DNA of 64,000 bases from Geodermatophilus obscurus (GTDB lineage Bacteria > Actinomycetota > Actinomycetes > Mycobacteriales > Geodermatophilaceae), in the NCBI RefSeq assembly GCF_900115395.1, contig NZ_FOWE01000002.1, positions 186,001-250,000 of the forward strand. Reading direction: 5' to 3'. The notes beneath the pieces are model-generated. The model searched no databases. It worked only from the letters and a program-made list of their open reading frames with translations, and had not been told where the DNA came from. Position 1 is the first letter of the stretch. Every line of letters begins with the position of its first letter. A program made the position numbers and the translations under genes. Of the stretch, positions 25,123 through 35,763 are shown piece by piece.

Positions 25123-26223
25123 GTGAGCACCCGTACCGCCGTCCCCGCCACCGACCAGCCGGCCGACGCCGCCGGCCGCGCGCCGCTCGTCTTCGGCGGG
25201 ATCCCCGAGGCCGAGGGCTTCGCCGCCGTCCCGATCACCGCCCGCGACCGGGTGCACTTCCGGGTCGACCAGGACCTGCCGCTCGCCGAGTTACGCGCCG
25301 ACCTGCCCGAGGGCGTCACGGTCAGCCACGACGAGGGGGAGGGGCTGTACCGGGTCGACGGCCCGTGCGGCCAGGGCCAGGTCCTCGCCGACTGGATCCG
25401 CGCGTGGTGCGCCGGCCGCGGCTGCGCCACGGTGGGCCTGCGGGCCGAGCCCGGCGTCCGCCGCCGCGCCCCCCGGGACCTGCCTCCGGCGTTCCTCGAG
25501 GACCTGTGCCGGCACTACCACCCGGTCAGCCTCAAGCGGCTGCAGCGCAACACGAGCACCCTGCGCATGCACGTGCCGGACCAGGACGACCTGCACCAGC
25601 AGGTCGCCGAGTGGATCCTCAAGGCCGTCGGGCAGTACGACGAGACCAAGGGCGTCCCGTTCGGGGCCTTCCTCGCCACCCAGCTGTCCAAGTGGGTGCA
25701 CGACCTGGGCCGCAGCGCCCACGGCCGGACGGCGGCCGACACCGAGAACCGCCAGCAGAAGGCGCTCGCCGCGTTCCAGGCCGAGCACCAGCGGCGGCCC
25801 ACCGAGCGGGAGCTCGCCGAGTACATGGGGCAGAGCGTCGCGACCCTGCGGCGCAACTCGCAGACCGTGGCCACGCTCAACGGCCTGCGCAACCTGCAGT
25901 CCCTCGACGGCGGCCCGGACGCCACCGAGGTGCTGGTGCCCGACTCCACCGAGGCGCCCGACCAGATCATGGACGAGGCCGAGCAGACGCTGCTGTCGCA
26001 CGCGCTGACCGCCGCCTGCGCCCCCGACCCGACCGCGGCCCGGGGCCAGCGGGCCGCGCAGCCCAACGTCCTCGGCTGGGCCACCTGGTACCTGACCACC
26101 TGGGGCGGGCAGACCAAGACCCAGGTCTCGGCCGACCTCGGCACCTCGGTCCGGAACATGAACGTGCACGCCGACCGCGTCGAGCGGGCGCTCAAGGACA
26201 GGTTGACCGAGCTGTCGGAGTGA
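25123..26223 (+). CDS. Divergent sigma-70-like protein
   Basis: 366-residue protein with sigma-factor character. Residues about 140-215 resemble region 2 (DQDDLHQQVAEWILKAVGQY, DETKGVPFGAFLATQLSKWV), residues 230-260 region 3 (RRPTERELAEYMGQSVATLR), and the C-terminus a region-4-like helix-turn-helix (TKTQVSADLGTSVRNMNVHA). The N-terminal 120 residues are an extra domain of unknown role. Region 2.4 residues do not match FliA. GTG at 25123 is chosen for its GAGGACC ribosome site. It may be a flagellar or stress sigma, or a replication/competence-type regulator with a sigma fold. Confidence 0.75.
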   Translation: MSTRTAVPATDQPADAAGRAPLVFGGIPEAEGFAAVPITARDRVHFRVDQDLPLAELRADLPEGVTVSHDEGEGLYRVDGPCGQGQVLADWIRAWCAGRGCATVGLRAEPGVRRRAPRDLPPAFLEDLCRHYHPVSLKRLQRNTSTLRMHVPDQDDLHQQVAEWILKAVGQYDETKGVPFGAFLATQLSKWVHDLGRSAHGRTAADTENRQQKALAAFQAEHQRRPTERELAEYMGQSVATLRRNSQTVATLNGLRNLQSLDGGPDATEVLVPDSTEAPDQIMDEAEQTLLSHALTAACAPDPTAARGQRAAQPNVLGWATWYLTTWGGQTKTQVSADLGTSVRNMNVHADRVERALKDRLTELSE

Positions 26224-26373
26224 CGCCCGGGAATCGGCTGGAAGCAGTGCGGTCCAGACGGGTCCATCCCGCCTCCGACCTGCCGATACCGAGGACGTGA
26301 CCGCGAGTCCCCGCCGACACGCCGCAGCCGCCGGCCGGCCGGGACCGCAGACGCCGACGGGGGGAGGTGTGCG

Positions 26374-26715
26374 GTGAGCGTGCTGCCCGCGGGCGACCCC
26401 GCCGTCGTCCTGCTGCCGCACTGGCTCTCGGAGGCCGACCGCGCGTGCCTGGCCGGTCTCGTCCGCGACGGGCTGACCGCACCCGGGCTGCACCCGGTCA
26501 CCGCCGTCCACCTCGCCGACGTGCTCACCGAGCTGCACGTCGCCGCCGCGCGCGACGCCGTCTGGCCCGCGCCGGCCGCGCGCGTGCGCCGGGTGACCGG
26601 CTGGGCCGACGACGTCCTGCCGGTGCGGCTGTCGGCCGAGGAGCTCGACAGCGTCCTGGGCCTCCCCGCACTGCCGGCCGCGCTGCGCGCCACCCTCGCC
26701 GGGCGCCGCCCGTGA
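26374..26715 (+). CDS. Small hypothetical protein of the sigma-like module
   Basis: Unrecognised 113-residue soluble protein, leucine/alanine-rich and mildly acidic (VVLLPHWLSEADRACLAGLV, LSAEELDSVLGLPALPAALR). The GTG start has a GGGGAGGT ribosome site six bases upstream. It is coupled to the next gene through a TGATG overlap. Its size and position after a sigma-like gene would suit a partner or anti-sigma protein, but no membrane helix or zinc motif supports that. Confidence 0.65.
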   Translation: MSVLPAGDPAVVLLPHWLSEADRACLAGLVRDGLTAPGLHPVTAVHLADVLTELHVAAARDAVWPAPAARVRRVTGWADDVLPVRLSAEELDSVLGLPALPAALRATLAGRRP

Positions 26716-27476
26716 TGCCCCAGCGCCCGCTGCGGTCCCCGGCCGGCCTGCTGCACCGCCGGCGGCCGGCACCGGTCGCCGTCGACGACGTCCGCGCCGC
26801 CGCGGCCGCCGTGCTGCCCGGCCTGGTCACCGGGGGCCTGCGCGCCGCCGTCCTGACCGACCCCGCCCGCGGTCCCGTGCTGGTCCTCGCCGAGGACGAG
26901 CGGCGGACCCGGCTCCCGCTGCGCGACCTCGCCGAGGACATGACCGACGCCGGGGTGGACCCCGCGACCGACGGGGTCGCCGCCGCGCTGACCGCCGTCG
27001 TGGCCCGGCGCCCGGTCAGCGACGCCGTCGCCGCCCGCACCGGGGTCGCCGTCCTGGACTGGACCGACGAGCGCCGGTCGGCGGTGGGCTGGCGGGTCGT
27101 CGTCCGGCGTGGTGAGCGCACCGTCGCCTGGACGCCGTCGGACCGCGCCGACGCCGCCGCCGTGGCCCGCACCCGCACCGGCGCGGCCGCCCGCGCCGCG
27201 GACGCCGGAGGGGTGCTGCGGGTCGAGGGGCCGGTGGCGCTGTGGTCGCATCCCGGCGCACCGATGCTGGCCACCGCCGCGCTGGCCGCACCCGAGCGGC
27301 TGCTCGCGCGCATCGCCGACGCGGGGCTCGGCCTGCGCGACCCGAACGTCGTCGTCACGCCGACGCGGCCGCTGGCCTGTGCCGCCGCCGGGGTGGCCGA
27401 CCGCCTGGCGGGCCTGACCGGCGAGGCGTGCGTGCGCCTGCCCTGGACAGGCCTGACCCGGCTCGCCTGGCTGTAG
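26715..27476 (+). CDS. Hypothetical protein, last gene of the sigma-like module
   Basis: Unrecognised 253-residue soluble protein, Ala/Arg/Val-rich with alternating beta/alpha pattern (AAVLTDPARGPVLVLAEDER, SAVGWRVVVRRGERTVAWTP, MLATAALAAPERLLARIADA). It starts with the ATG that overlaps the previous stop and ends just before a cluster of palindromic repeats. No catalytic motif or transmembrane segment is evident. Coupled translation suggests work with the preceding small protein. Confidence 0.65.
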   Translation: MPQRPLRSPAGLLHRRRPAPVAVDDVRAAAAAVLPGLVTGGLRAAVLTDPARGPVLVLAEDERRTRLPLRDLAEDMTDAGVDPATDGVAAALTAVVARRPVSDAVAARTGVAVLDWTDERRSAVGWRVVVRRGERTVAWTPSDRADAAAVARTRTGAAARAADAGGVLRVEGPVALWSHPGAPMLATAALAAPERLLARIADAGLGLRDPNVVVTPTRPLACAAAGVADRLAGLTGEACVRLPWTGLTRLAWL

Positions 27477-27496
27477 GAGGTCCGGAGGCTCCTGGC

Positions 27497-27600
27497 GAGA
27501 TCACGCGATCTCGGCGCTCCGACGCCGCATTCCCTGCCGAGATCGCGCGATCTCGGCGCTCCGACCCCGCATTCCCTGCGGAGATCACGTGATCTCGGCG
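27497..27600. repeat. 42-base tandem repeat with palindromic cores
   Basis: Three copies of the palindrome GAGATC-NCGN-GATCTC start at 27497, 27539 and 27581, exactly 42 bases apart. The 26-base linkers between them are nearly identical (GGCGCTCCGA..CCGCATTCCC). The array fills the gap between two convergent genes, so it can act as a bidirectional terminator; it also resembles REP-type extragenic elements. Confidence 0.8.
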
Positions 27601-27609
27601 GCCGGCCGC

Positions 27610-29574
27610 TCAGGCCAGGTGGCCGAACTCCCAGTGCCAGGGTTCGGGCTTCTCGCCGCCGGGCCGCGCCCAGTCGGGGTTGACGAAGCCGAACCGCCCG
27701 GCGTGCTGCGTCATCCAGGTCCACTCGCGGGTGCCGGCGACGTTGACGCCGCCGCACAGGTCGACCGCCAGCGCCCAGCCGTGGTTCGACGTCCCCGGCA
27801 CCGCGGCCAGCCCGGGCTTGCGGCGGAACGCGTCCACCTGGGCGCCGATCGGCCGGTAGGAGTCGGTGATGCACAGCGCCTCACCGAGGTCGGCCTCGAA
27901 CGCCCGGCTCATCGCGGCGTAGCCGGCCGCGGCGTCGCAGCGCAGCGCGTGGCCGCGGGCGACCGGGCACAGCGCCTCGCCGGGGATGCGGCCGTTGGCC
28001 CAGCCGCCCCAGGCGGGGCTGACCGGCCCGACCGGCGCCGGGTGAGCGCCGCAGGCGCCGCGGCTCGAGGCCGTCGGCGGCAGCGGGGCGTTGGGTTGCG
28101 CCGGGGCGGGCAGGGTGACCCGCACCGCGCGGGCGTCGGCCGGCACCGGCCGGACGCCGACCTGGTAGGTGGCGGCCGAGGCGCCGAGCACCTCGCCGGC
28201 GCCCACGTAGAGGCCGACGTCGGCGCCGCCGTCGGAGACGACCAGGTCGCCGACCTGCAGCTGCGAGGCGGGGACGACGGCGGCAACGGCCCACTGCCCG
28301 GCCGCGGTGGCCGGCAGGTCGTACCCGGCCAGCAGCCACGCCGCCGCGGTGAGCCCGCCGCAGTCGTAGCTGTCCGGGCCGGCGGCACCGGGGGCGTAGG
28401 GACGCCCGGCCTGCGACAGCGCGGTGCTGACCGCGGCCACCGTCTCCGCCGGGAGCACGGTCACCGGGCGGTTGCCGACGACGGCCCACGCGACACCGGG
28501 GACGGCCTGGCCGGCGGCGTCGAGCGCGGGGGAGAAGCCGTCGGGCAGCGCGGTGGGGTCGGCCAGCTCGGCGGCCGACGGCGGCTCGATCCCGGCCGAG
28601 GCCAGCTCGGCGAGGAAGCCCTGCCAGCGCTGCAGCGCGGCGGTGTTGCGCTCCTGCTGGGCACCCGCGGCGGGCACGGTGCCCAGCCCGGCCAGCTGCG
28701 CGGCGACGTCGAGGCCGAGGTCGTCGGCGGTCTCCCGGACACCGTCGAGCAGGACGCGGGCCTGCGCGGTCGCGGCGTCGACGGCGGCCTGCGCGCCGGT
28801 CACCCGCGCGGCGGCGGCCTCCGCGGCGGCCGCGGCGCGCCGGGCCCGGACGACGGCGGCCTCCCGCTCGGCGGCGGCCCGGTCGGCCAGCGCCTGCCGG
28901 TAGAGGACGTCGGGGGTGCTGGCCGAGGCGGTGGCGTCCAGCGCGAGCACCGGCATCCGGCCGGTGGCCCGCGAGCGGTAGAGGTCGGCCGCGGCGCTGC
29001 CGACGGTCACCTGCTCGGCGGCGACGGCGTCGCGGGCGGTCCGCTCGGCGGCGACGGCGTCGGCCAGCTCGGCCCGGCGGGTGGCGATCTCGGCCTGCAG
29101 CCGGCGGTAGGCGTCGGCGTCCTGCAGCAGCGTGCTGCGGGCGGCCAGCGCCAGGCCGGACGGGTCGGCCGCGGTGGCCGCGCCGGGCGCGGTGGCGGCG
29201 GGGGTCAGCAGCACGGTCACGACCGGGGCCAGCAGCGTGGCCAGTCCGACGACGAGCAGCCGCGTGCGCCAGGGGCCGCGCTCGCGGGGCGTCCGGGCGG
29301 CGGGCCGGCGGCGGGCGGCCGGCCGGCGCTTCCGGGCGGGGCCCTTCCTCCGCGACGCGGCACGCGCCGGCGCCGGGCGGGAGGCACCGGGAGCCGCCGG
29401 GGTGCCGGCCGCGGCGCGGGCGGCCAGCAGGGCGCGCAGCGCCTCGGCCTCGCGGGCGGTGAGCTCGCGCCGGGGGGCCGAGCTGCGGGGGGTCGAGCTG
29501 CGGGAGGCCGAGCTGCGGGAGGCCGAGCTGCGGGAGGCGGTCGTGCGGGGTGTGGTCGTGCGTGGTGCGGGCAC
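27610..29574 (-). CDS. Secreted/anchored VanY-type carboxypeptidase with degenerate NlpC/P60 domain
   Basis: 654 residues: Arg/Ser/Ala-rich cytoplasmic tail, membrane helix at about 105-124, alpha-helical coiled region (150-330), an NlpC/P60-like domain (375-480) and a C-terminal VanY/DacB-like D-Ala-D-Ala carboxypeptidase domain with the zinc motif SNHGWALAVD (His598, Asp605) and HWEF (Glu649, His647). In the NlpC domain Cys405 is kept (YDCGGL) but the usual catalytic His is Asp452 (ADVGLYVG). It likely trims peptidoglycan stem peptides. The start (GTG 29574) is uncertain; residues 10-35 come from a DNA repeat. Confidence 0.85.
   Translation of the reverse strand: MPAPRTTTPRTTASRSSASRSSASRSSTPRSSAPRRELTAREAEALRALLAARAAAGTPAAPGASRPAPARAASRRKGPARKRRPAARRRPAARTPRERGPWRTRLLVVGLATLLAPVVTVLLTPAATAPGAATAADPSGLALAARSTLLQDADAYRRLQAEIATRRAELADAVAAERTARDAVAAEQVTVGSAAADLYRSRATGRMPVLALDATASASTPDVLYRQALADRAAAEREAAVVRARRAAAAAEAAAARVTGAQAAVDAATAQARVLLDGVRETADDLGLDVAAQLAGLGTVPAAGAQQERNTAALQRWQGFLAELASAGIEPPSAAELADPTALPDGFSPALDAAGQAVPGVAWAVVGNRPVTVLPAETVAAVSTALSQAGRPYAPGAAGPDSYDCGGLTAAAWLLAGYDLPATAAGQWAVAAVVPASQLQVGDLVVSDGGADVGLYVGAGEVLGASAATYQVGVRPVPADARAVRVTLPAPAQPNAPLPPTASSRGACGAHPAPVGPVSPAWGGWANGRIPGEALCPVARGHALRCDAAAGYAAMSRAFEADLGEALCITDSYRPIGAQVDAFRRKPGLAAVPGTSNHGWALAVDLCGGVNVAGTREWTWMTQHAGRFGFVNPDWARPGGEKPEPWHWEFGHLA
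29480..29539. repeat. 15-base in-frame tandem repeat
   Basis: Four consecutive 15-base units based on GAGCTGCGGGAGGCC begin at 29480, 29495, 29510 and 29525. On the minus strand they encode the Ala-Ser-Arg-Ser-Ser-type repeat near the N-terminus of the carboxypeptidase. Because the unit is a multiple of three, copy number can change without a frameshift. Confidence 0.8.
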
Positions 29575-29688
29575 GGCGTGGTCCCCCGGCGGTCTCGATC
29601 GGCTGGCCGCGCTCCGCGGCGTCGTGCCGTGGAGCGCTCGCCGTCAGATCGACCGGTCGGGGGACCCGGAGGAGGGACGAGGGAGGAG

Positions 29689-29710
29689 GTCTCACCCCAG
29701 GGGGTGAGAC
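29689..29710 (-). terminator. Terminator of gltA and the small downstream gene
   Basis: A ten-base stem (29689-29698 with 29701-29710, GTCTCACCCC and its complement) lies 33 bases after the stop of the small gene that follows citrate synthase. Confidence 0.65.
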
Positions 29711-29743
29711 GGTGCGCCCGCCCGGGGGACGGGGCGCGGGGCG

Positions 29744-29941
29744 TCAGCGGTCGGGCGGTGCCCACCAGGCGCCGTGCCGGGGGACGAGGGCGATGCGGTG
29801 CTCGCCCCCGTCCTCCGTGGAGACCACGAGCTCGACCGCGGTGATGGCCAGCGGCCGGTCGTCGTCGTCGCGCAGCAGCCGCCCGGTCGCCAGGGGGATC
29901 GGGGGGAGGACCAGGACGTCCTCGGGCGGCTCGCTGCCCAT
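29744..29941 (-). CDS. Small hypothetical protein following citrate synthase
   Basis: 65-residue protein with a beta-rich pattern (LATGRLLRDDDDRPLAITAV, ELVVSTEDGGEHRIALVPRH) and no recognised domain. Starts with ATG 11 bases downstream of the gltA stop, so it is likely in the same transcript. Codon use matches neighbouring genes. Function unknown. Confidence 0.6.
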   Translation of the reverse strand: MGSEPPEDVLVLPPIPLATGRLLRDDDDRPLAITAVELVVSTEDGGEHRIALVPRHGAWWAPPDR

Positions 29942-29952
29942 CGGCGCCGGGA

Positions 29953-31254
<1,302 letters not shown>

Positions 31255-31306
31255 GGTGGCCCGACGCTACTGGCGTCAGGCCGCGCAGACGACAGGGACC
31301 GCCACG

Positions 31307-31341
31307 CGGCGGGGTGGACCGGCGCGGCGTCCACCCCGCCG
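31307..31341 (-). terminator. Terminator between fumC and gltA
   Basis: A 13-base perfect stem (31307-31319 with 31329-31341) with a nine-base loop begins right behind the fumC stop. It ends the fumC transcript before the gltA promoter region. Confidence 0.75.
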
Positions 31342-31346
31342 GGCGG

Positions 31347-32741
31347 TCAGGGGTGGGTCATCGACAGGACGTCGAGGGCCTCGTCGAGTTGGGCCTCGGT
31401 GAGCTTGCCCTGGTCGACGTAGCCGCGCTCGAGGACGACCTGGCGGATCGTCTTCTGCTCGGCCAGCGACTGCTTGGCGACCTTCGCCGCCTCCTCGTAG
31501 CCGATGTACTTGTTCAGCGGAGTGACGATCGACGGCGAGGACTCGGCATAGGTGCGGCACTGCTCGACGTTGGCGACGACCCCGTCGACGCAGCGGTCGG
31601 CCAGGATCCGGCTCACGTTGGCCAGCAGCCGGATCGACTCCAGCACGTTGCGCGCCATGAGCGGCAGCGTCACGTTGAGCTCGAAGACGCCGGTGGTGCC
31701 GGCGTAGGTGACCGCGGCGTCGTTGCCGATGACCTGGGCGGCCACCTGGATGACCGCCTCGGGGATCACCGGGTTCACCTTGCCGGGCATGATCGAGCTG
31801 CCCGGCTGCAGGTCGGGGAGCTGGATCTCGCCGAGGCCCGTGCGCGGGCCCGAGCCCATCCACCGCAGGTCGTTGGCGATCTTCACCAGGCCGACGGCGA
31901 TCGTCTTGAGCTGGCCGGAGGCCTCGACCAGGCCGTCGCGCGAGCTCTGCGCCTCGAAGTGGTCCCGCGCCTCGGTCAGCGGCAGCTCGAGCTCGGCGGC
32001 CAGCTTCTCGATGATCGCCGCGGCGAAGCCGGGCGGGGTGTTGATCCCGGTGCCGACGGCGGTGCCGCCCAGCGGCAGCTCACCGATGCGGGGCAGCGAC
32101 GCGTTCAGCCGCTCGACGCCGTAGCGGACCGCCGCCGCGTACCCGCCGAACTCCTGCCCGAGGGTGACCGGGGTGGCGTCCATGAGGTGGGTGCGGCCGC
32201 TCTTGACGACCTCGCGGAACTCCTCGGCCTTGCGCGACAGCGAGGCCTCCAGGTGCTGCAGCGCCGGCACCAGGTCGCGCACGATCGCCCGGGTGGCGGC
32301 CACGTGGATGGCCGAGGGGAAGACGTCGTTGGACGACTGCGAGGCGTTGACGTGGTCGTTGGGGTGCACCGGCGTGCCGCCGGCCTCGGTGGCGAGGGTC
32401 GCGATGACCTCGTTGGTGTTCATGTTGCTCGACGTCCCCGAGCCGGTCTGGAAGACGTCGATGGGGAAGTGCTCGTCCCACTTCCCGGAGGCCACCTCCG
32501 CGGCGGCGTCGGCGATCGCCGCGGCGACCTCGCCGTCGAGGACGCCGAGGTCGGCGTTGACCCGCGCGGCCGCGCCCTTGATCGCGGCCAGGGCCGCGAT
32601 GAGCTCCCGCTCGATGGGCGTCCCGGAGATCGGGAAGTTCTCGACGGCGCGCTGGGTCTGGGCCCGCCACTTCGCCCAGGCCGGGACGCGGACCTCCCCC
32701 ATGGAGTCGTGCTCGACGCGGTGTTCCTGCTCGGTGGCCAC
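31347..32741 (-). CDS. fumC: Class II fumarate hydratase
   Basis: Interconverts fumarate and malate in the TCA cycle, iron-independent. The 464-residue product has [48 protein letters not shown] and the superfamily signature [11 protein letters not shown] with its mobile catalytic serine. The GTG start follows GGGAG. Length and motifs are standard. It lies directly upstream of gltA, another TCA gene, but a terminator separates them. Confidence 0.97.
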   Translation of the reverse strand: MATEQEHRVEHDSMGEVRVPAWAKWRAQTQRAVENFPISGTPIERELIAALAAIKGAAARVNADLGVLDGEVAAAIADAAAEVASGKWDEHFPIDVFQTGSGTSSNMNTNEVIATLATEAGGTPVHPNDHVNASQSSNDVFPSAIHVAATRAIVRDLVPALQHLEASLSRKAEEFREVVKSGRTHLMDATPVTLGQEFGGYAAAVRYGVERLNASLPRIGELPLGGTAVGTGINTPPGFAAAIIEKLAAELELPLTEARDHFEAQSSRDGLVEASGQLKTIAVGLVKIANDLRWMGSGPRTGLGEIQLPDLQPGSSIMPGKVNPVIPEAVIQVAAQVIGNDAAVTYAGTTGVFELNVTLPLMARNVLESIRLLANVSRILADRCVDGVVANVEQCRTYAESSPSIVTPLNKYIGYEEAAKVAKQSLAEQKTIRQVVLERGYVDQGKLTEAQLDEALDVLSMTHP

Positions 32742-32973
32742 GCTGGCTCCCGTGTGGTGTCGGTGGGATCGGTGCTGCAGCCGTGACCCTAGGAGGGGCT
32801 CCGCTCCGCCCGCCGCCCGCCTGCCCGCCGGCGGCCCTCGCGAGGGGGCGGGCGTGGCCCACCGGGGCGGAGTGGCCGGTCCGTCGCCGTCCCGTGACCT
32901 GTCGGTGGTTGGCCCCCGCCCCGGCCCGACCTAGCCTGGGCCCGCCAGTGACCGAGCCCGAGGAGTCCGCCCC

Positions 32974-33897
32974 ATGTCCCAGCCGCCGCATCCGCCGCAG
33001 GACGGCAACGACCCCCCGGGCCGGCAGCCCGGGGAGCAGGGCTGGGGGCAGTCCGACGACCCGACCCGGCAGTTCGGCCAGCCGGCCCCGCCCACGGCGC
33101 AGTTCCAGCCCGGCCAGTACGGCCCGCAGGGCGGCTACGACCCGAACCGGCAGACCCAGCCCGGCGTCGACCCGGGCCAGCAGTACGGCCAGCAGTACCC
33201 GCCGGGCGGCTACGACCCGAACCGGCAGGACACCCAGCCCGCCTACGACCCGAACCAGCCCTACGGGCAGCCGTACCGGCCGGGCGGGTACGGCACGGGT
33301 CAGCCGTACGTGCAGCAGTACCCGCCGGCCGGCTACGGCGCGGACCAGCAGTACGGCCAGTACGGGCCGCCACCCGGTCAGCCGGCGCAGAAGAGCAGGG
33401 GGAACCTGGCGGTCGTCCTGACCGTCGTCGGCGTGCTGGTGATCGCCGGGATCGGTGCGCTGCTGTTCTTCCTGCTCCGCGACGACGACCCCACCACCGT
33501 CGCCGACCCGACGCGGAGCAGTTCCACCGCGTCGTCGAGCCCGTCGTCCGGCTCCTCGTCGAGCTCGTCCTCGTCGAGCTCGTCCTCGTCGAGCTCGTCG
33601 TCGAGCTCGTCGAGCAGCCCGCGGCCGTCCTCGCCGAGCGCGCCGCCGCCGAGCAGCCCGAGCGCGCCGCCCCCGGGGGCGGGGCTGCCGCCGGCGACGA
33701 TCCCGCCCACCGGCCTCGGCGCGGACCCGGCGCTCGACGCCCTCGCCCAGCAGTGCTTCGACGGCACCATGACGGCGTGCGACGACCTGTTCTTCGAGGC
33801 CGACGTCGACACGTCCTACGAGACCTACGGCGACACCTGCGCCGGCCGGCAACCGGAGGGCACCGGCGAGCTGTGCACGGTCACCTTCCCGCAGTGA
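32974..33897 (+). CDS. Proline/glutamine/tyrosine-rich single-pass membrane protein
   Basis: 307-residue protein. Residues 1-135 are a low-complexity Pro/Gln/Gly/Tyr region with repeated YDPNRQ and QQYPPGGYDP units. A membrane helix follows (about 145-167), then a long Ser-rich linker (about 180-220) and a small extracytoplasmic domain with four cysteines (AQQCFDGTMTACDDLFFEAD, YETYGDTCAGRQPEGTGELC). This layout is common in actinobacteria and its role is unknown. It starts with ATG at 32974. Confidence 0.85.
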   Translation: MSQPPHPPQDGNDPPGRQPGEQGWGQSDDPTRQFGQPAPPTAQFQPGQYGPQGGYDPNRQTQPGVDPGQQYGQQYPPGGYDPNRQDTQPAYDPNQPYGQPYRPGGYGTGQPYVQQYPPAGYGADQQYGQYGPPPGQPAQKSRGNLAVVLTVVGVLVIAGIGALLFFLLRDDDPTTVADPTRSSSTASSSPSSGSSSSSSSSSSSSSSSSSSSSSSPRPSSPSAPPPSSPSAPPPGAGLPPATIPPTGLGADPALDALAQQCFDGTMTACDDLFFEADVDTSYETYGDTCAGRQPEGTGELCTVTFPQ

Positions 33898-33904
33898 CCC
33901 GCCC

Positions 33905-33948
33905 CTGAGCGGCCGGCCCCGGGCACCCGCCCGGGGCCGGCCGCTCAG
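33905..33948. terminator. Bidirectional terminator between convergent genes
   Basis: A perfect 19-base stem (33905-33923 with 33930-33948) with a six-base loop serves both the plus-strand membrane protein and glpX. The glpX stop codon (33945-33947) lies inside the right arm. Confidence 0.85.
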
Positions 33949-35003
33949 TCGTCGGTGTGGTCGAAGGCGACCGCGGAGTAGGCACGCAGCTTCTGCAGCG
34001 AGTGCAGGCTGTCGATCGAGCGGATGGTGCCCGAGCGCGAGCGCATGACCAGCGACTGGGTGGTGCAGCCGCCCGCCCGGTACTGCACGCCCCGCAGCAG
34101 CTCGCCGTCGGTGATGCCGGTGGCGACGAAGAAGACGTCGCCGCGGACGAGGTCGTCGATCTGCAGCACCCGGTCGAGGTCGTGGCCGGCGTCGATCGCC
34201 TTCTGCCGCTCCTCGTCGTCCTTGGGCCACAGCCGGCCCTGCAGCGCACCGCCCATGCACTTGAGGGCGCAGGCGGCGATGATGCCCTCCGGCGTACCGC
34301 CGATGCCCATCAGCATGTCGACGCCGGTGCCCTCGCGGGCCGCGGCGATGGCACCGGCGACGTCGCCGTCGGTGATGAACCGGATGCGCGCGCCGGCCTC
34401 GCGGACCTCCTGCACCAGCCGGTCGTGGCGGGGCCGGTCGAGGATGCAGACGGTGACGTCGCCGGGGGAGCTGTGCTTGGCCCGCGCGACCCGGCGGACG
34501 TTCTCCGCGACCGGTGCGGTGATGTCGACGACGTCGGCGGCGGCGGGCCCGACGGCGATCTTCTCCATGTAGAACACCGCGGACGGGTCGTACATGGCGC
34601 CGCGGTCGGCCACGGCCATGACGGCGATCGCGTTGGGCATGCCCTTGGCCATCAGGGTGGTGCCGTCGATCGGGTCGACGGCGACGTCGCACTCGGGGCC
34701 GTAGCCGTCGCCGACCTGCTCGCCGTTGTAGAGCATGGGCGCCTCGTCCTTCTCGCCCTCCCCGATGACGACGACGCCGCGCATGCTCACCGTGCCGATG
34801 AGGGCCCGCATCGCGTCGACGGCGGCGCCGTCACCGCCGTTCTTGTCCCCGCGGCCCACCCAGCGGCCGGCGGCCATCGCGGCGGCCTCGGTGACGCGGA
34901 CCAGCTCGAGGGCGAGGTTGCGGTCGGGGGCGGGGCGGCCGGCGCGGAAGGTGCTGGCGCGGTTGCTCGCGGGCACGGGGCCGTCGGGCACGGGAAGGGT
35001 CAC
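33945..35003 (-). CDS. glpX: Class II fructose-1,6-bisphosphatase GlpX
   Basis: Gluconeogenic phosphatase. The 352-residue product has the lithium-sensitive phosphatase motif [16 protein letters not shown], the metal-binding [11 protein letters not shown] and [17 protein letters not shown]. Actinobacteria rely on this class as their main FBPase. The GTG at 35003 is chosen for its AGGAGGT ribosome site; the frame is open 114 codons further upstream but that part overlaps the divergent DUF4245 gene. Confidence 0.96.
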   Translation of the reverse strand: MTLPVPDGPVPASNRASTFRAGRPAPDRNLALELVRVTEAAAMAAGRWVGRGDKNGGDGAAVDAMRALIGTVSMRGVVVIGEGEKDEAPMLYNGEQVGDGYGPECDVAVDPIDGTTLMAKGMPNAIAVMAVADRGAMYDPSAVFYMEKIAVGPAAADVVDITAPVAENVRRVARAKHSSPGDVTVCILDRPRHDRLVQEVREAGARIRFITDGDVAGAIAAAREGTGVDMLMGIGGTPEGIIAACALKCMGGALQGRLWPKDDEERQKAIDAGHDLDRVLQIDDLVRGDVFFVATGITDGELLRGVQYRAGGCTTQSLVMRSRSGTIRSIDSLHSLQKLRAYSAVAFDHTDD

Positions 35004-35136
35004 GAGGACCTCCTGTCTCGGCGACGTCGCCGGTACCCACCGCCCAGGGCGGTCGTCCCCCGCTGCCGATCGGGCGGACGGGGTCGTCGGGACGCGGCGC
35101 GGCGGGGTACGGGATCGGTGCTGCGATCCTAGGGGT

Positions 35137-35745
35137 ATGACCACGACCGGCCCGTCGGGCCAGCAGGCCCCCGAGGAGCAGCCCCCACCGGCGCCGTCCG
35201 CGGTCGAGCGGGCCAACCGGATGAGCGCGGCGAACATGATCCGTTCGCTGCTGCCGCTGGTGGTCATCTGCCTGCTCGCCGTCGGCTGGATGGCGTTCCG
35301 GCAGGGCGGCACCGACCCGGTCCGCGCGATCGACCCCTCCAGCACCGTCCAGCTGGCCGCGGCTCGGGCGGACTACCTCGTCGAGGCGCCGTCCGGGCTG
35401 CCCGACGGCTACCGGCCGACCAGCGCCCGCACCGACGCCGGGGACGCCGCCCCGGGTGCGCCGGTGACCCTCGAGGTGGGCTACGTGACGCCGTCGGACG
35501 AGTACGCCGGGTTCGTCACCAGCGACGACCCGCGCGCCGACCCGCTGCGGGCGGTGCTCGACGGCGCGGAGGAGGACGGCAGCGTCGACGTGGCGGGGCG
35601 CACCTGGACCCGGCTGACCAGCCAGCGCGGTGAGACGGTGCTGTCCCGGGAGGAGGCCGGGGTGACCACCCTGGTCACCGGCTCGGCCGACGACGGCGAG
35701 CTCGAGACGGTGGCCGCCTCGATCGCCCCCGTCGTGGTGCGCTGA
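35137..35745 (+). CDS. DUF4245 membrane-anchored protein
   Basis: 202-residue protein with a Pro/Gln-rich N-terminus, one membrane helix (about 35-55: [20 protein letters not shown]) and an extracytoplasmic domain ([40 protein letters not shown]) matching the actinobacterial DUF4245 family. It is regularly found next to glpX and xseA/xseB in this phylum; function unknown. The ATG follows AGGGG closely and may be leaderless. Confidence 0.9.
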   Translation: MTTTGPSGQQAPEEQPPPAPSAVERANRMSAANMIRSLLPLVVICLLAVGWMAFRQGGTDPVRAIDPSSTVQLAAARADYLVEAPSGLPDGYRPTSARTDAGDAAPGAPVTLEVGYVTPSDEYAGFVTSDDPRADPLRAVLDGAEEDGSVDVAGRTWTRLTSQRGETVLSREEAGVTTLVTGSADDGELETVAASIAPVVVR

Positions 35746-35763
35746 GCGCCCGGCCGGAGGAGC

